Source of the DNA: Zygnema cylindricum
Taxonomy: Eukaryota > Streptophyta > Zygnematophyceae > Zygnematales > Zygnemataceae
DNA length: 22,094 nt
NCBI GenBank assembly: GCA_037447655.1
Contig: JBBHKE010002946.1
Location: forward strand, 1-22,094
Reading direction: 5' to 3'
Shown here one piece after another: positions 1 through 10,716 of the stretch. A program made the translations under genes and the position numbers. The stretch's first letter is position 1. Each line of letters begins with the position of its first letter. The notes beneath the pieces are model-generated. The model was not told the DNA's origin and made no database searches. It was given only the letters and a program-made list of their open reading frames with translations.

Positions 1-360
1 TTTTGTAATTTAGGTAACAGTCCTTCTTATCGCTAATTGCTTGTGTAATTTAGGTAACAATTATTGTTATCGCTAACAGTTTGTGTAAGTTAGATAATAA
101 TTCTTGTTAGCGCTAACTATTTTGTAATTTAGGCAACAATTCTTGTTATCGCTAATTTTTTGTGTAAATTAGGTAATAATTCTCGTTATCGCTAACAGTT
201 TTTGTAATTTAGCTAACAATTCATGTTATCGCTATTTGTTTGGGTAATTTTAGTAACAATTTTTATTATCGCTAACAGTTTGTGTAAATTAGGTGACAGT
301 TCCTCTTATCGCTAATTGCTTGTGTAATTTAGGTAACAATTCTTGTTATCGCTAACAGTT

Positions 361-600
361 TGTGTAAGTTAGAAAACAATTCTTGTTAGCACAACCAATT
401 TATGTAAGTTAGGTAACAATTCTTCTTAGCGCTATTTGTTTGTGTAATTTAGGTAGCAATTCTTATTATCTCCAATAATTTGTGTAAGTTAGAAAACAAT
501 TCCTGTTAGCGCTAACAATTTGTGTAAGTTAGGTAACAATTTTTGTTATCGCTAACAGTTTGTGTAATTTAGATTACAATTCTTGTCAGCGCTAACTGTT
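361..600. repeat. 120-bp (three-monomer) higher-order repeat
   Basis: A three-monomer unit is visible. Monomer A has GTAAGTTAGAAAACAATTC, monomer B has GTAAGTTAGG with TTCTTAGCGCTA, and monomer C has GTAATTTAGG. The A type occurs at 361 and 481, exactly 120 bp apart. The same A-B-C order returns at 1041 and 1161, and again at 1601 and 1720 (119 bp, one T lost). This marks amplification in units of three monomers. Confidence 0.8.
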
Positions 601-1040
601 TCTGTAATTTAGATAACAATTCGTGTTATCGCTAACTCATTGTGTAATTTAGGTAACAATTCCTGTTATCACTAACTGTTTGTGTAATTTAGATAATTAT
701 TCCAGTTATCGCTAACTGTTTTTGTAATTTAGGTAACAATTTTTGTTATTGCAAACTGTTTGTGTAAGTTAAGTAACAATTATTGTTATCGCTAACAGTT
801 TGTGTAAGTTAGATAACAATTCCTGTTAGCGATAACTGTTTGTGTAATTTAGGTATCAATTCTTGTTATCGCTAATTTTTTGCGTAATTTAGGTAACAAT
901 TCTTGTTATGGCTATCTTGTTGTGTAACTTAAATAACAATTCTCGTTATCGCTAACAGTTTGTGTAAATAAGGTAACATATCCTCTTATCGCTGATTGCT
1001 TGTGTAATTTAGGTAACAATTCTTGCTATCGCTAATAGTT

Positions 1041-1280
1041 TGTGTAAGTTAGAAAACAATTACTGTTAGCACTAACAATTTGTGTAAGATAGGTAATAAA
1101 TCTTCTTAGCGCTAACAGTTTGTGTATTTTAGGTAATAATTCTTGTTATCTCTAACAGTTTGTGTAAGTTAGAAAACAATTCCTGTCAGCGCCAACAATT
1201 TGTGTAAGTTAGGTAACAATTCTTCTTAGCGCTAACTATTTGTGTAATTTAGGTTACAATTCTTGTTAGCGCTAAGAGTT
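1041..1280. repeat. 120-bp higher-order repeat, second site
   Basis: This is the second run of the A-B-C trimer seen at 361-600. GTAAGTTAGAAAAC monomers start at 1041 and 1161, each followed by a GTAAG...TCTTCTTAGCGC monomer and a GTAATTTAGG-like monomer. Individual monomers have diverged (for example TGTCAGCGCCAAC near 1184), so the higher-order unit is older than these substitutions. Confidence 0.75.
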
Positions 1281-1600
1281 TGTGTAAGTTAGGTAACAAT
1301 TCGTCTTATCGCTAATAGTTTGTGTAATATAGATAACAATTCTTGTTAGGGATAATTGTTCTCTAATTTAGGTAAAAATTCTAGTTATCGCTAACAATTT
1401 GTGTAATTTAGATAACAATTCCTATTATCGGTAACTATTTGTGTAATATAGGTAACAATTCTTGTTATCGCTAACAGTTTGAGTATTTGAGATTACATTT
1501 CCTATTATCACTAAGTATTTGTGTAATTTGGATAACAATTCCAGTTATCGCTAACTGTTTCTGTAATTTAAGTAACAATTCTTGTTATCGCTAACTGTTT

Positions 1601-1830
1601 GTGTAAGTTAGAAAACAATTCCTGTTAGCGCTAACAATTTGTGTAAGTTAGGTAGCAATTCTTCTTAGCGCTAACAGTTGTGTAATTTAGGTAACAATTC
1701 TTGTTATTTCTAACAGTTTGTGTAAGTTAGAAAAAGAAATTTGTTAGCGCTAACATTTGTGTAAGTTAGGTAACAATTCTAATTAGCGCTAACTATTTAT
1801 GTAATTTAGGTAACAATTCTTGTTATCGCT
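1601..1830. repeat. 120-bp higher-order repeat, third site
   Basis: This is the third run of the same trimer, with A-type monomers at about 1601 and 1720. The spacing is 119 bp because one T is missing in ACAGTTGTGT near 1676. The second A-type monomer is damaged (GAAAAAGAAATTTG instead of GAAAACAATTCCTG). Confidence 0.7.
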
Positions 1831-2020
1831 AACAATTTGTGTAATTTAGATAACAATTCCTATTATCGCTAACTATTTTGTGTAATTTAGGTAAAAATTC
1901 TTGTTATCGCTAACAGTTTTTGTAATTTAGGTAACAGTTCCTCTTATCGCTAATTGTTTGTGTAATTTAGGTAACAATTATTGTTATCGCTAACAGTTTG
2001 TGTAAGTTAGATAATAATTC

Positions 2021-4250
2021 TTGTTATCGCTAACAGTTTGTGTAATTTAGGTAACAATTCCTGTTATCGCTAAGTGTTTGTGTAATTTTTTTAACAATTC
2101 TTGTTATCGCTAATTGTTTGTGTAATTTAGGTAACAATTCTTGTTATCGCTAACTGTTTGTGTAATTTTGATAACAATTCTTGTTATCGCTAACTGTTTG
2201 GGTAATTTAGGTAACAATTCTTGTTATCGTTAACAGTTTGTGTAATTTAGATAACAATTCGTTTTATCGCTAACTGTTTGTGTAATTTAGGTAACAATTC
2301 TTGTTATCGCTAACTGTTTGTGTAATTTAGGTAACAATTCTTGTTATCGCTAACTGTTTGTGTAATTTAGGTAACAATTCTTGTTATCGCTAATTGTTTG
2401 TGTTATTTAGGTAACAATTCTTGTTATCGCTAATAGTTTGTGTAATTTAGATAACAATTCCTGTTAGCGCTAACTGTTTTAGTAATTTAGGTAACAATTC
2501 TTGTTATCGCTAACTGTTTGTGTAATTTAGGTAACAATTCTTGTTATCGCTAACAGTTTGTGTAATTTAGGTAACAATTCTTGTTATCGCTAACAGTTTG
2601 TGTAAATTAGGTAACAATTCTTGTTATCGCTAACAGTTTGTGTAATTTAGGTAACAATTCCTGTTATCGCTAACTGTTTGTGTAATTTAGGTAACCATTC
2701 TTGTTATCGCTAATTTTTTGTGTGTATAAGGTAACAATTCTCTTTATCGCTAACAATTTGTGTAATTTAGATAACAATTCTTTTTATCGTTAACAGTTTG
2801 TGTAATTTAGGTAACAATTCTTGCTATCGCTAACAGTTTGTGTAAGTTAGATAACAATTCCTGTTATCGCTAAGTGTTTGTGTAATTCAAATAACAATTC
2901 TTGTTATCGCTAACAGTTTTCTGTAATTTAGGTAACAATTGTTGTTATCGCTAACTTTTTGTGTAATTTAGGTGATAATTCTTGTTATTGCTAATTGTTT
3001 ATGTAATTTAGGTAACAATTCTTGTTATGTTAAGAGTTTGTGTAATTTAGGTAACAATTAATATTATCGCTAAGTGTTTTTGTAATTTAGGTAACAATTA
3101 TTGTTATCGCTAACTATTTGTGTAATTTAGGTAACAATTCTTGTTATCGCTAATTGTTAGTGTAATTTAGGTAACAATTCTTGTTATCGCTAATAGTTTG
3201 TGTAATTTAGGTAACAATTCTTGTTATCGCTAACTGTTTGTGTAATTTAGGTAACAATTCTTGTTATCGCTAATTGTTTGAGTAATTTAGATAACAATTC
3301 CTGTTATCGCTATCTGTTTGTGTAATTTAGGTAACAATTCTTGTTATCGCTAACAGTTTGTGTACTTAGGGAAAAATTCCTGTTATCGCTAACAGTTTGT
3401 GTAAGTTAGTTAACAATTCATGTTAGCGCTAACTGTTTGTGTAATTTAGGTAACAATTTTTGTTATCGCTAACTATTTGTGTAATTTAGGTGATTATCCT
3501 TGTTATCGCTAACTGTTTGTGTAATTTAGGTAACAATTCTTGTTATCGCTAACAATTTGTGTAATCTAGATAACAATTCTTGTTATCGCTAAATGTTTGT
3601 GTAATTTAGGTAACAATTTTTGTTATCGCTAACAATTTGTGTAATCTAAATAACAATTCATGTTAATGCTAACAATTTGTGTAATTTAGATAACAATTCC
3701 TGTTATCGCTAACTGTTTGTGTAATTTAGATTACATTTCCTGTTATCGCTAACTGTTTGTGTAATTTAGGTAACAATTCTTGTTATCGCTAACTGTTTGT
3801 GTAATTTAGGTAACAATTCTTGTTATCGCTAACAGTTTGTGTAATTTAGGTAACAATTCTTGTTATCGCTAACTGTTTGTGTAATTTAGGTAACAATTCT
3901 TGTTATCGCTAATAGTTTGTGTAATTTAGGTAACAATTCCTGTTATCGCTTACAGTTTGTGTAATTTAGATTACATTTCTTGTTATCGCTAATTGTTTGT
4001 GTAATTAAGATAACAATTCCAGTTATCGCTAACTGTTTGTGTAATTTAGGTAACAATTCTTATTATCGCTAAATGTTTGTGTAATTTAGGTAACAATTCT
4101 TGTTATCACCAATTGTTTGAGTAATTAAGATAACAATTCTTGTTATCGCTATCTGTTTGTGTAATATAGGTAGCAATTCTTGTTATCGCTAATTTTTTGT
4201 GTAATTTAGGTAACAATTCTTGTTATCGCTAACTGTTTGTGTAATTAAGG
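2021..4250. repeat. Most homogeneous part of the satellite
   Basis: Monomers here are closest to the consensus, with runs of near-identical copies (for example 2281-2400 and 3757-3940), while the flanks carry more variant types. Low divergence between neighbours is what recent local unequal exchange or amplification leaves behind. The boundaries are approximate and judged by eye. Confidence 0.55.
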
Positions 4251-4251
4251 T

Positions 4252-4282
4252 AACAAAAACTTTTACTCCTACCTATTTTTGT
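4252..4282. repeat. Disrupted satellite monomer
   Basis: The usual second half of the monomer is replaced by AACAAAAACTTTTACTCC followed by TACCTATTTTTG. The surrounding monomers are close to consensus. It looks like a clustered mutation or patch repair and not slow drift. Confidence 0.5.
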
Positions 4283-6880
4283 AATTTAGGTAACAATTCT
4301 TGTTATCGCTAACTATTTGTGTAATTTAGGTAACAATTCTTGTTATCGCTAACAATTTATGTAATTTAGGTAACAATTCTTGTTATCGCTATTTGTTTCT
4401 GTAATTTAGGTAACAATTCTTGTTATGATAAGAGTTTCTGTAATTTAGGTAACAATTTTTTTTATCACTAACCGTTTGTGTAATTTAGATAACAATTCCT
4501 GTTATCGCTAACAGTTTGTGTAATTTAGGTAACAATTCTTGTTATCAATAATAGTTTCTGTAATTTAGGTAACAATTCTTGTTATCGCTAATAGTTTATA
4601 TAATTTAACAACTCTTGATATCGCAAACTGTTTGTGGAATTTTGGTAACAATTCTTGTAATTGCTAACTGTGTGTAATTAAGGTAACAATTATTGTTATC
4701 GCTAATTGTTTGTGTAATTTAGGTAACAAATCTTATTAGCGCTAAGAGTTTGTGTAAGATAGGTAACAATTCTTGTTATCGCTAACACTTTGTTTAATTT
4801 AGGTAACAATTCATGTAATCATTAACAGTTCGTGTAATTTAGATTACATTTCTTGTTATCCCTAACTGTTTGTGTAATTTAGATAACAATTTTTGTTATT
4901 GCTAACTTTTTGTGTAATTTAGGTAACTATTTTTGCTATCGCTAACTGTTTCTGTAATTTAGGTAATATTTTTTGTTATCGCTAACAGTTTGTGTAAGTT
5001 AGAAAACAATTCTTGTTAGCACTTACTGTTTCTATAATTTAGGTTACAATTCTTGTTATCACAAATTGTTTCTGTAATTTAGGTAACATATCTTGTTATC
5101 GCTAACTATTTGTGTAATTTAGGTTACAATTACTGTTATCGCTACCTTAATCTGTAATTTAGGTAAATATTCTTATTATCGCTAACTGTTTGTGTAATTA
5201 AAGTAACAATTCTTTTTATCGTTAACTGTTTGTGTAATTTAGGTAATAGTTCTTGTTATCGCTAATTGTTTGTGTAATTTAGAAAACAATTCCTGTTATC
5301 GCTAACAGTTTGTGTAATTTAGATAACATTTCCTATTATCGCTAACTGTTTGTGTAATTTAGATAACAATTCTTGTTATCGCTAACTGTTTGTGTAATTT
5401 AGGTAACAATTCTTGTTATCACTAACTGTTTGTGTAATTTAGGTAACAATCCTTGTTATCGCTAACTGTTTGTGTAATTTAGGTAACAATTCTTGTTAAT
5501 GCAAACAGTTTGTGTAATTTAGGTAACAATTCCTGTTATCGCTAACTGTTTGTGAAATTTAGATAACAATTCCAGTTATCCCTAACTGTTTGTGTAATTT
5601 ATGTAACAATTCTTGTTATCGCTAACTGTTTGTATAATTTAGGTAACAATTCTTGTTATCGCTAATTGTTTGTGTAATTTAGGTAACAATTCTTGTTATG
5701 GCTAAAAGTTTGTGTAAATGAGGTAACAATTCTTGTTATCGCTAATTGTTTGTGTAATTTAGATTACAATTCTTGTTATCTTTTACTGTTTGTGTAATTT
5801 TGCTAACAATTTTTGTTATCGCTAACGATTTCTATAATTTAGGTAACAATTTTTTTTATCGCTAACAGTTTGTGTAATTACGATAACATTTCATATTATC
5901 GCTAAGTGTTTTGTAATTAAGGTAACAATTCTTATTATCGCTAACAATTTGTGTAATTTAGGTAACAATTCATGTTATGGCTAAGAGTTTATGTAAGTTA
6001 GGTAACAATTCTTGTTAGCGCTAAGAATTTGTGTAATTTAGGTAACAATTCATGTTATCGCTAACAGTTCGTGTAATTTAGATTATATTTCTTGTTATCC
6101 GTAACTGTTTGTGTAATTTAGATAACAATTTTTGCTATCTCTAATTGTTTGTTTTATTTAGGAAATAATTTTTGTTATCGCTAACAGTTTGTGTAAGTTA
6201 GATAACAATTCTTGTTAGCGCTAACTCTTTCTGTAATTTAAGTTACAGTTCTTGTTATCACAAATTGTTTCTGTAATTTAGGTGACATATCTTGTTATCG
6301 CTAATTGTTTGTTTGATTTAGGCTACTATTACTCTTATCGCTACCTCTTTCTGTAATTTAGGTATATATTTTGTTATCGCTAACTGTTTGTGTAATTAAA
6401 GTAACAATTTTTGTTATCGCTAACTGTTTGTGTAATTTAGGTAACAATTCTTGTTACCACTACCTGTTTGTGTAATTTAGGAAACAATTTTTGTTATCGC
6501 TAATTGTTTCTGTAATTTAGGTAACTATTCTTGTTATCGCTAATTGTTTGTGTAATTTAGGTAACAATTCTTGTTATCGCTAACTGTATGTGTAATTTAG
6601 GTAACAATTATTGTTATCGCTACCTGTTTTTGTAATTTAGGTAACTATTCTTGTTATCGCTAACTATTTGTCTAATCTAGGAAAAAATTCTTGTTATCGC
6701 AAATAGTTTGTGTAATTTAGGTAACAATTCCTGTTATCGCTAACAGTTTGTGTAATTTAGATTACATTTCATGTTATCCCTAACTGTTTGTGAAATTTAG
6801 ATAACAATTCCAGTTATCGCTAACTATTTGTGTAATTTAGGTAACAATTCTTGTTATCACTAATTGTTTTTGTAATTTAG

Positions 6881-7420
6881 ATTACAATTGTTGTTATCGC
6901 TAACTGTTCGTGTAATTTAGGTACCAATTCTTGTTATCACTAATTGTTTGTGTAATTTAGATTACAATTCTTGTTATCACTAATTGTTTGTATAATTTAG
7001 GTAACAATTCCAATTATCGCTAACTGTTTGTGTATTTTAGGTAACAATTCTTATTGTCGCTAACAATTTGTGTAATTTAGATTACAATTCTTTTTATCGT
7101 TAACTGTTTGTGTAATTTAGGTACCAATTCCTGTTTTTGCTATCTGTTTGTGTAATTTAGGTAACAATTCTTGTTATCACTAATTGTTTGTGTAATTTAG
7201 ATTACAATTCTTGTTATCGCTAACTGTTTGTGAAATTTACATAACAACTCCTGTTATCGCTATCTGTTTGTGTAATTTAGGTAGCAATTCTTGTTATCTC
7301 TAACTGTTTGTGTAATTTAGATTACAATTCTTGTTATCACTAACTGTTTGTGTAATTTAGGTACAAATTCCTATTTTTGCTATCTGTTTCTGTAATTTAG
7401 GTATCAATTTTTCTTATCGC
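6881..7420. repeat. 200/240-bp higher-order repeat
   Basis: A rare monomer variant with GTACC or GTACA after TTTAG occurs at 6921, 7121 and 7361, 200 and 240 bp apart (five and six monomers). The last two also share TTTTTGCTATCTG. Each is preceded by a monomer carrying TTTAGATTACAATT, so several neighbouring monomers moved together. Confidence 0.65.
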
Positions 7421-8360
7421 TAACAGTTTGTATAATTTAGATAACAATTCCTGTTAGCGCTAACTGTTTCTGTAATTTAGGTTACAATTCTTGTTATCGC
7501 TAACATTTTGTTTAATTTATATTACATATATTGTTATCGCTAACAATTTGTGTAATTTAGGTAACAATTCCTGTTATCGCTAACAGTTTGTGTAATTTAG
7601 ATTACATTTCCTATTATCGCTAACTATTTGTGTAATTTAGGTAATAATTCTTGTTATCGCTAATTATTTGTGCAATTTAGGTAACAATTATTGTTATCGC
7701 TAACTGTTTGTGTAATTTAGGTAATAATTATTGTTATCCCTACCTGTTTCTGTAATTTAGGTAACAATTCTTGTTATCGATAACTATTTGTGTAATTTAG
7801 CTAACAATTCTTGTTATCGTGAACTGTTTGTGTAATTTAGATAAGAATTCTTGTTATCGCTAACTGTTTGTGTAATTTAGGAAACAATTCTTGTTATCGC
7901 TGACTGTTTGTGAAATTTAGGTAACAATTCTTGTTATCGCTAACAGTTTGTGTAATTTAGGTGACAATTCCTGTTATCGCTAACAATTTGTGTAATTTAG
8001 AATACGTTTCCTTTTATCGCTAACTTTTTGTGTAGTTTAGGTAACAATTCTTGTTATCGCTAACTGTTTGTGTAATTTAGGTAACAATTATTGTTATCGC
8101 TACCTGTTTTTGTAATTTAGGTAACATATCTTCTTATTGCTAACTATTTGTGTAATTTAGGTAACAATTCATGTCTTCGCTAACTGTTTGTGTAATTTAG
8201 GTATCAATTCTTGTTATCGCTAACTGTTTAAGAAATTAAGGTAACAATTCTTTTTATCGCTAACAGTTTCTGTAATTTAGATAATAATTCCTCTAATCGC
8301 TAACTGTTTGTGTAATTTAGGTAACAATTCATATTATCGCTAAGTGTTGTTGTAATTTAG

Positions 8361-8760
8361 GTAACAATTCTTGTTAACACTAACTGTTTGTGTAATTTAG
8401 GTAACAATTCTTATTATCGCTAATTGTTTGTGTAACTTAGGTAACAATTCTTGATATCGCTAATAGTTTGTGTAATTTACATAATCATTCTAGTTAGCGC
8501 TAAATGTTTCTGAAATTTAGGTAAAAATTCTTGTAATCACTAACTGTTTGTGTAATTTAGGTAACAATTATTGTTAACACTAACTGTTTGTGTAATTTAG
8601 GTAACAATTCTTGTTATAGCTAACTGTTTCTGAAATTTAGGTAACAATTCTTGATATCGCTTATAGTTTGTGTAATTTAGATAACAATTCGTGTTAGCGT
8701 TAACTGTTTCTATAATTTAGGTTTAATTTCTAGTTATCACTAAATGTTTGTGTAATTTAG
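8361..8760. repeat. 200-bp (five-monomer) higher-order repeat
   Basis: The rare variant TTGTTAACACTAACTG occurs at about 8371 and 8571, 200 bp apart. Each is followed in order by a near-consensus monomer, a CTTGATATCGC monomer and a GTTAGCG monomer. A GTTTCTGAAATTTAGG variant also occurs in each half, although its position within the unit differs. Confidence 0.6.
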
Positions 8761-9689
8761 GTAACAATTGTTGCTATAGCTATTTGTTTGAGTAATTTAG
8801 GTGAAAAATATTGTTATCGCTAACAGTTTGTGTAAGTTAGATAACAATTCCTATTAGCCCTTACTATTTGTGTAATTTAGGTAACATTTCTTGTTATCGC
8901 TTATTGTTTGTGTAATTTAGGCAACAATTCTTGTTATCGCTAACTGTTTGTGTAATTTAGGTAACAATTATTGTTATCGCTACCTGTTTCTGTAATTTAG
9001 GTAACAATTCTTGTTATCGCTAACTATTTGTGTAATTTAGGTAACAATTCTTGTTATCGCTAACAGTTTGTGTAATTTAAGTAACAATTATTGGTATCGC
9101 TAACTGTTTGTGAAATTTAGGTAGCAATTCTTGTTATTGCTAATTGTTTGTGTAATTTAGGTAATAAATGTTGTTATTATAACAGTTTGTGTAGATTAGG
9201 AAACAATTCTTGTTATCGCTAACCGTTAGTGTAAATTAGGTAACAATTTTTCTTATCGCTAACACTTTGTGTAATTTAGGTAACAATTCTTGTTATTGCT
9301 AACAATTTGTATAATTTAGGTAACAATTCCTGTTATCGCTAAAAGTTTGTGTAAGTTAGATAACAATTCCTGTTAGCGCTAATTGTTTTTGTAATTTTGG
9401 TTACAATTCTTGTTATTGTTAATTGAGGTAACAATTCTTGTTATCGCTAATTGTTTCTGTAATTTAGGTAACAATTCTTGTTATCGCTAACTGTTTCTGT
9501 AATTTAGGTAACAATTTTTGTTAATGCTTCCTATTTCTGTAATTTAGGTAACAATTCTTGTTATCGCTAACTATTTGTGTAATTTAGGTAACAATTCTTG
9601 TTATCGCAAAAAAAATTTGTAGTTTAGGAAACAATTCTTGTTTATCGCTAAATGTTTCTGTAATTTAGGTAACAATTCTTGTTTTCGCT

Positions 9690-10380
9690 AATTGTTTGTG
9701 TAATTTAGGTAATAATTGTTATTATGTTAACAGTTTGTGTAATTTAGGTAACAATTCTTCTTATCGCTAACTGTTTGTGTAATTTAGATTACAATTCTTG
9801 ATATTTCTAACTGTTTGTGTAATTTAGGTAATAATTCTTGTTATCGCTATCTGTTTGTGTAATTTAGGAAATAATTCTTGTTATTGCTAATTGTTAGTGT
9901 AATTTAGGTAACAATTCCCGTTAGCGCTAACTGTTTTTGTAATTAAGGTAACAATTCTTGTTATCGCTAATTGATTGTGTAATTTAGGTAACAATTCTTG
10001 TAATCGCTTACTGTTTGTGTAATTTAGGTAATAATTGTTGTTATGTTAACAGTTTGTGTAATTTAGGTAACAATTCTTCTTATCGCTAACTGTTTGTGTA
10101 ATTTAGATTTCATTTTCTCTTATCGCTAACTGTTTGTGTAATTTAGATAACAATTCCAGTTATCGCTAACTGTTTGTGTAATTTAGGTGACAATTCTTTT
10201 TATGGCTAATTGTTTGTGTAATTTAGGTAAAAATTCTTGTTATTGCTAATAGTTTGTGTAAGTTAGATAACAATTCCCGTTAGCGCTAATTGTTTCTGTA
10301 ATTTAGGTAACAATTCTTGTTATCGCTAATTGATTGTGTAATTTAGGTAACAATTCTTGTAATCGCTAACTGTTTGTGTA
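9690..10380. repeat. 319/359-bp higher-order repeat near the end of block 1
   Basis: The 39-bp variant monomer with TTATGTTAACAG plus its neighbours occurs at about 9708 and 10027, 319 bp apart. Another shared stretch, CCCGTTAGCGCTAA followed by a TAATTGATTGTG monomer and a CTTGTAATCGCT monomer, occurs at 9917 and 10276, 359 bp apart. The two offsets differ by one monomer, so at least one monomer was gained or lost after duplication. TTATGTTAACA also recurs at about 18247 and 20754. Confidence 0.6.
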
Positions 10381-10530
10381 ATTTAGGTAACAATTCTTGT
10401 TATCGCTAACTGTTTGTGTAAATTAGGTAACAATTCTTGTTAATGCTAACAATTTGTGTAATTTAGATAACAATTTATGGCTTGAAAAGTGATATTTGTA
10501 TTCTACCTTTTTGTTTAGTCTTGCAGTTCT

Positions 10531-10573
10531 CATACTTGTCGTAGTCAGTGAGAATTGACAGGCAGCCATGGCT
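10531..10573 (+). mobile_element. Relic related to the copia LTR at 11912-12115
   Basis: Read on the plus strand, 10531-10551 matches the sense strand of the LTR (complement of 11995-12015) at 19 of 21 bases by eye. It is followed at 10564-10573 by AGCCATGGCT, which the LTR also has in the same order after its GA microsatellite (complement of 11962-11971). The microsatellite itself is absent here. Two collinear matches in the same order suggest a diverged, partial LTR lying opposite to the intact one. The ends cannot be placed; 10476-10530 shows no clear LTR match. The AGCCATGGCT match alone would be weak because it is palindromic. Confidence 0.45.
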
Positions 10574-10631
10574 ACCTTAGACAGATGAGAAGATATACAG
10601 AAGCCAAAGCTCCTGCAAAAGTTTTATTAAC

Positions 10632-10716
10632 ACAGCCAGGATTTGATCCTGAAACCTCTTGACATGGGCCATACGGAATAGGCGTCCGCTTTATCCGTTA
10701 CGTCTTGATGATTCGT
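10632..10716 (-). ncRNA. tRNA-like sequence (SINE head or decayed tRNA)
   Basis: On the minus strand there is a T-arm-like hairpin (CAGG/CCTG, 10637-10640 with 10648-10651) whose loop resembles a B box (GGATCAAATCC, 10639-10649). There is an anticodon-arm-like hairpin (CGGA/TCCG with a 7-base loop CGCCTAT, 10674-10688), and an A-box-like stretch GTAACGGATAAAGCG at 10687-10701. The loop would place CCT at the anticodon, an arginine-type triplet, but position 33 is G and not T. The stretch between anticodon and T arms is about 15 bases longer than in a normal tRNA, and I cannot pair an acceptor stem. It is therefore not a functional tRNA; a tRNA-derived SINE head or pseudogene fits better. Confidence 0.4.

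Larger units (their letters stand above)
1..10475. repeat. Satellite block 1, 40-bp tandem monomer
   Basis: Head-to-tail 40-bp monomers, about 262 copies, starting before the window. The consensus contains TGTGTAATTTAGG, then TAACAATTCTTGTTA, then TCGCTAAC(T/A)GTTT. The period can be read directly, for example at 2281, 2321 and 2361, where successive monomers are identical or differ by one base. Most copies carry a few substitutions, and 1-2 base indels occasionally shift the phase. Every frame on both strands meets TAA or TAG within about three monomers because 40 is not a multiple of three, so the block cannot encode a protein. The monomer is an imperfect inverted repeat centred on TTC. I recognise no named satellite family. 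The role (centromere, pericentromere or other heterochromatin) is inference. Confidence 0.97.

Noticed and set aside
1-10475. CRISPR-like regular repeat spacing
   Set aside because: The repeats abut directly with no unique spacers; whole 40-bp units are repeated and diverge gradually. No cas genes and a eukaryotic context.
1-10475. Telomere repeat or replication iterons
   Set aside because: A 40-bp unit with internal dyad and strong variation does not resemble telomere repeats, and no replication initiator gene or plasmid context is present.
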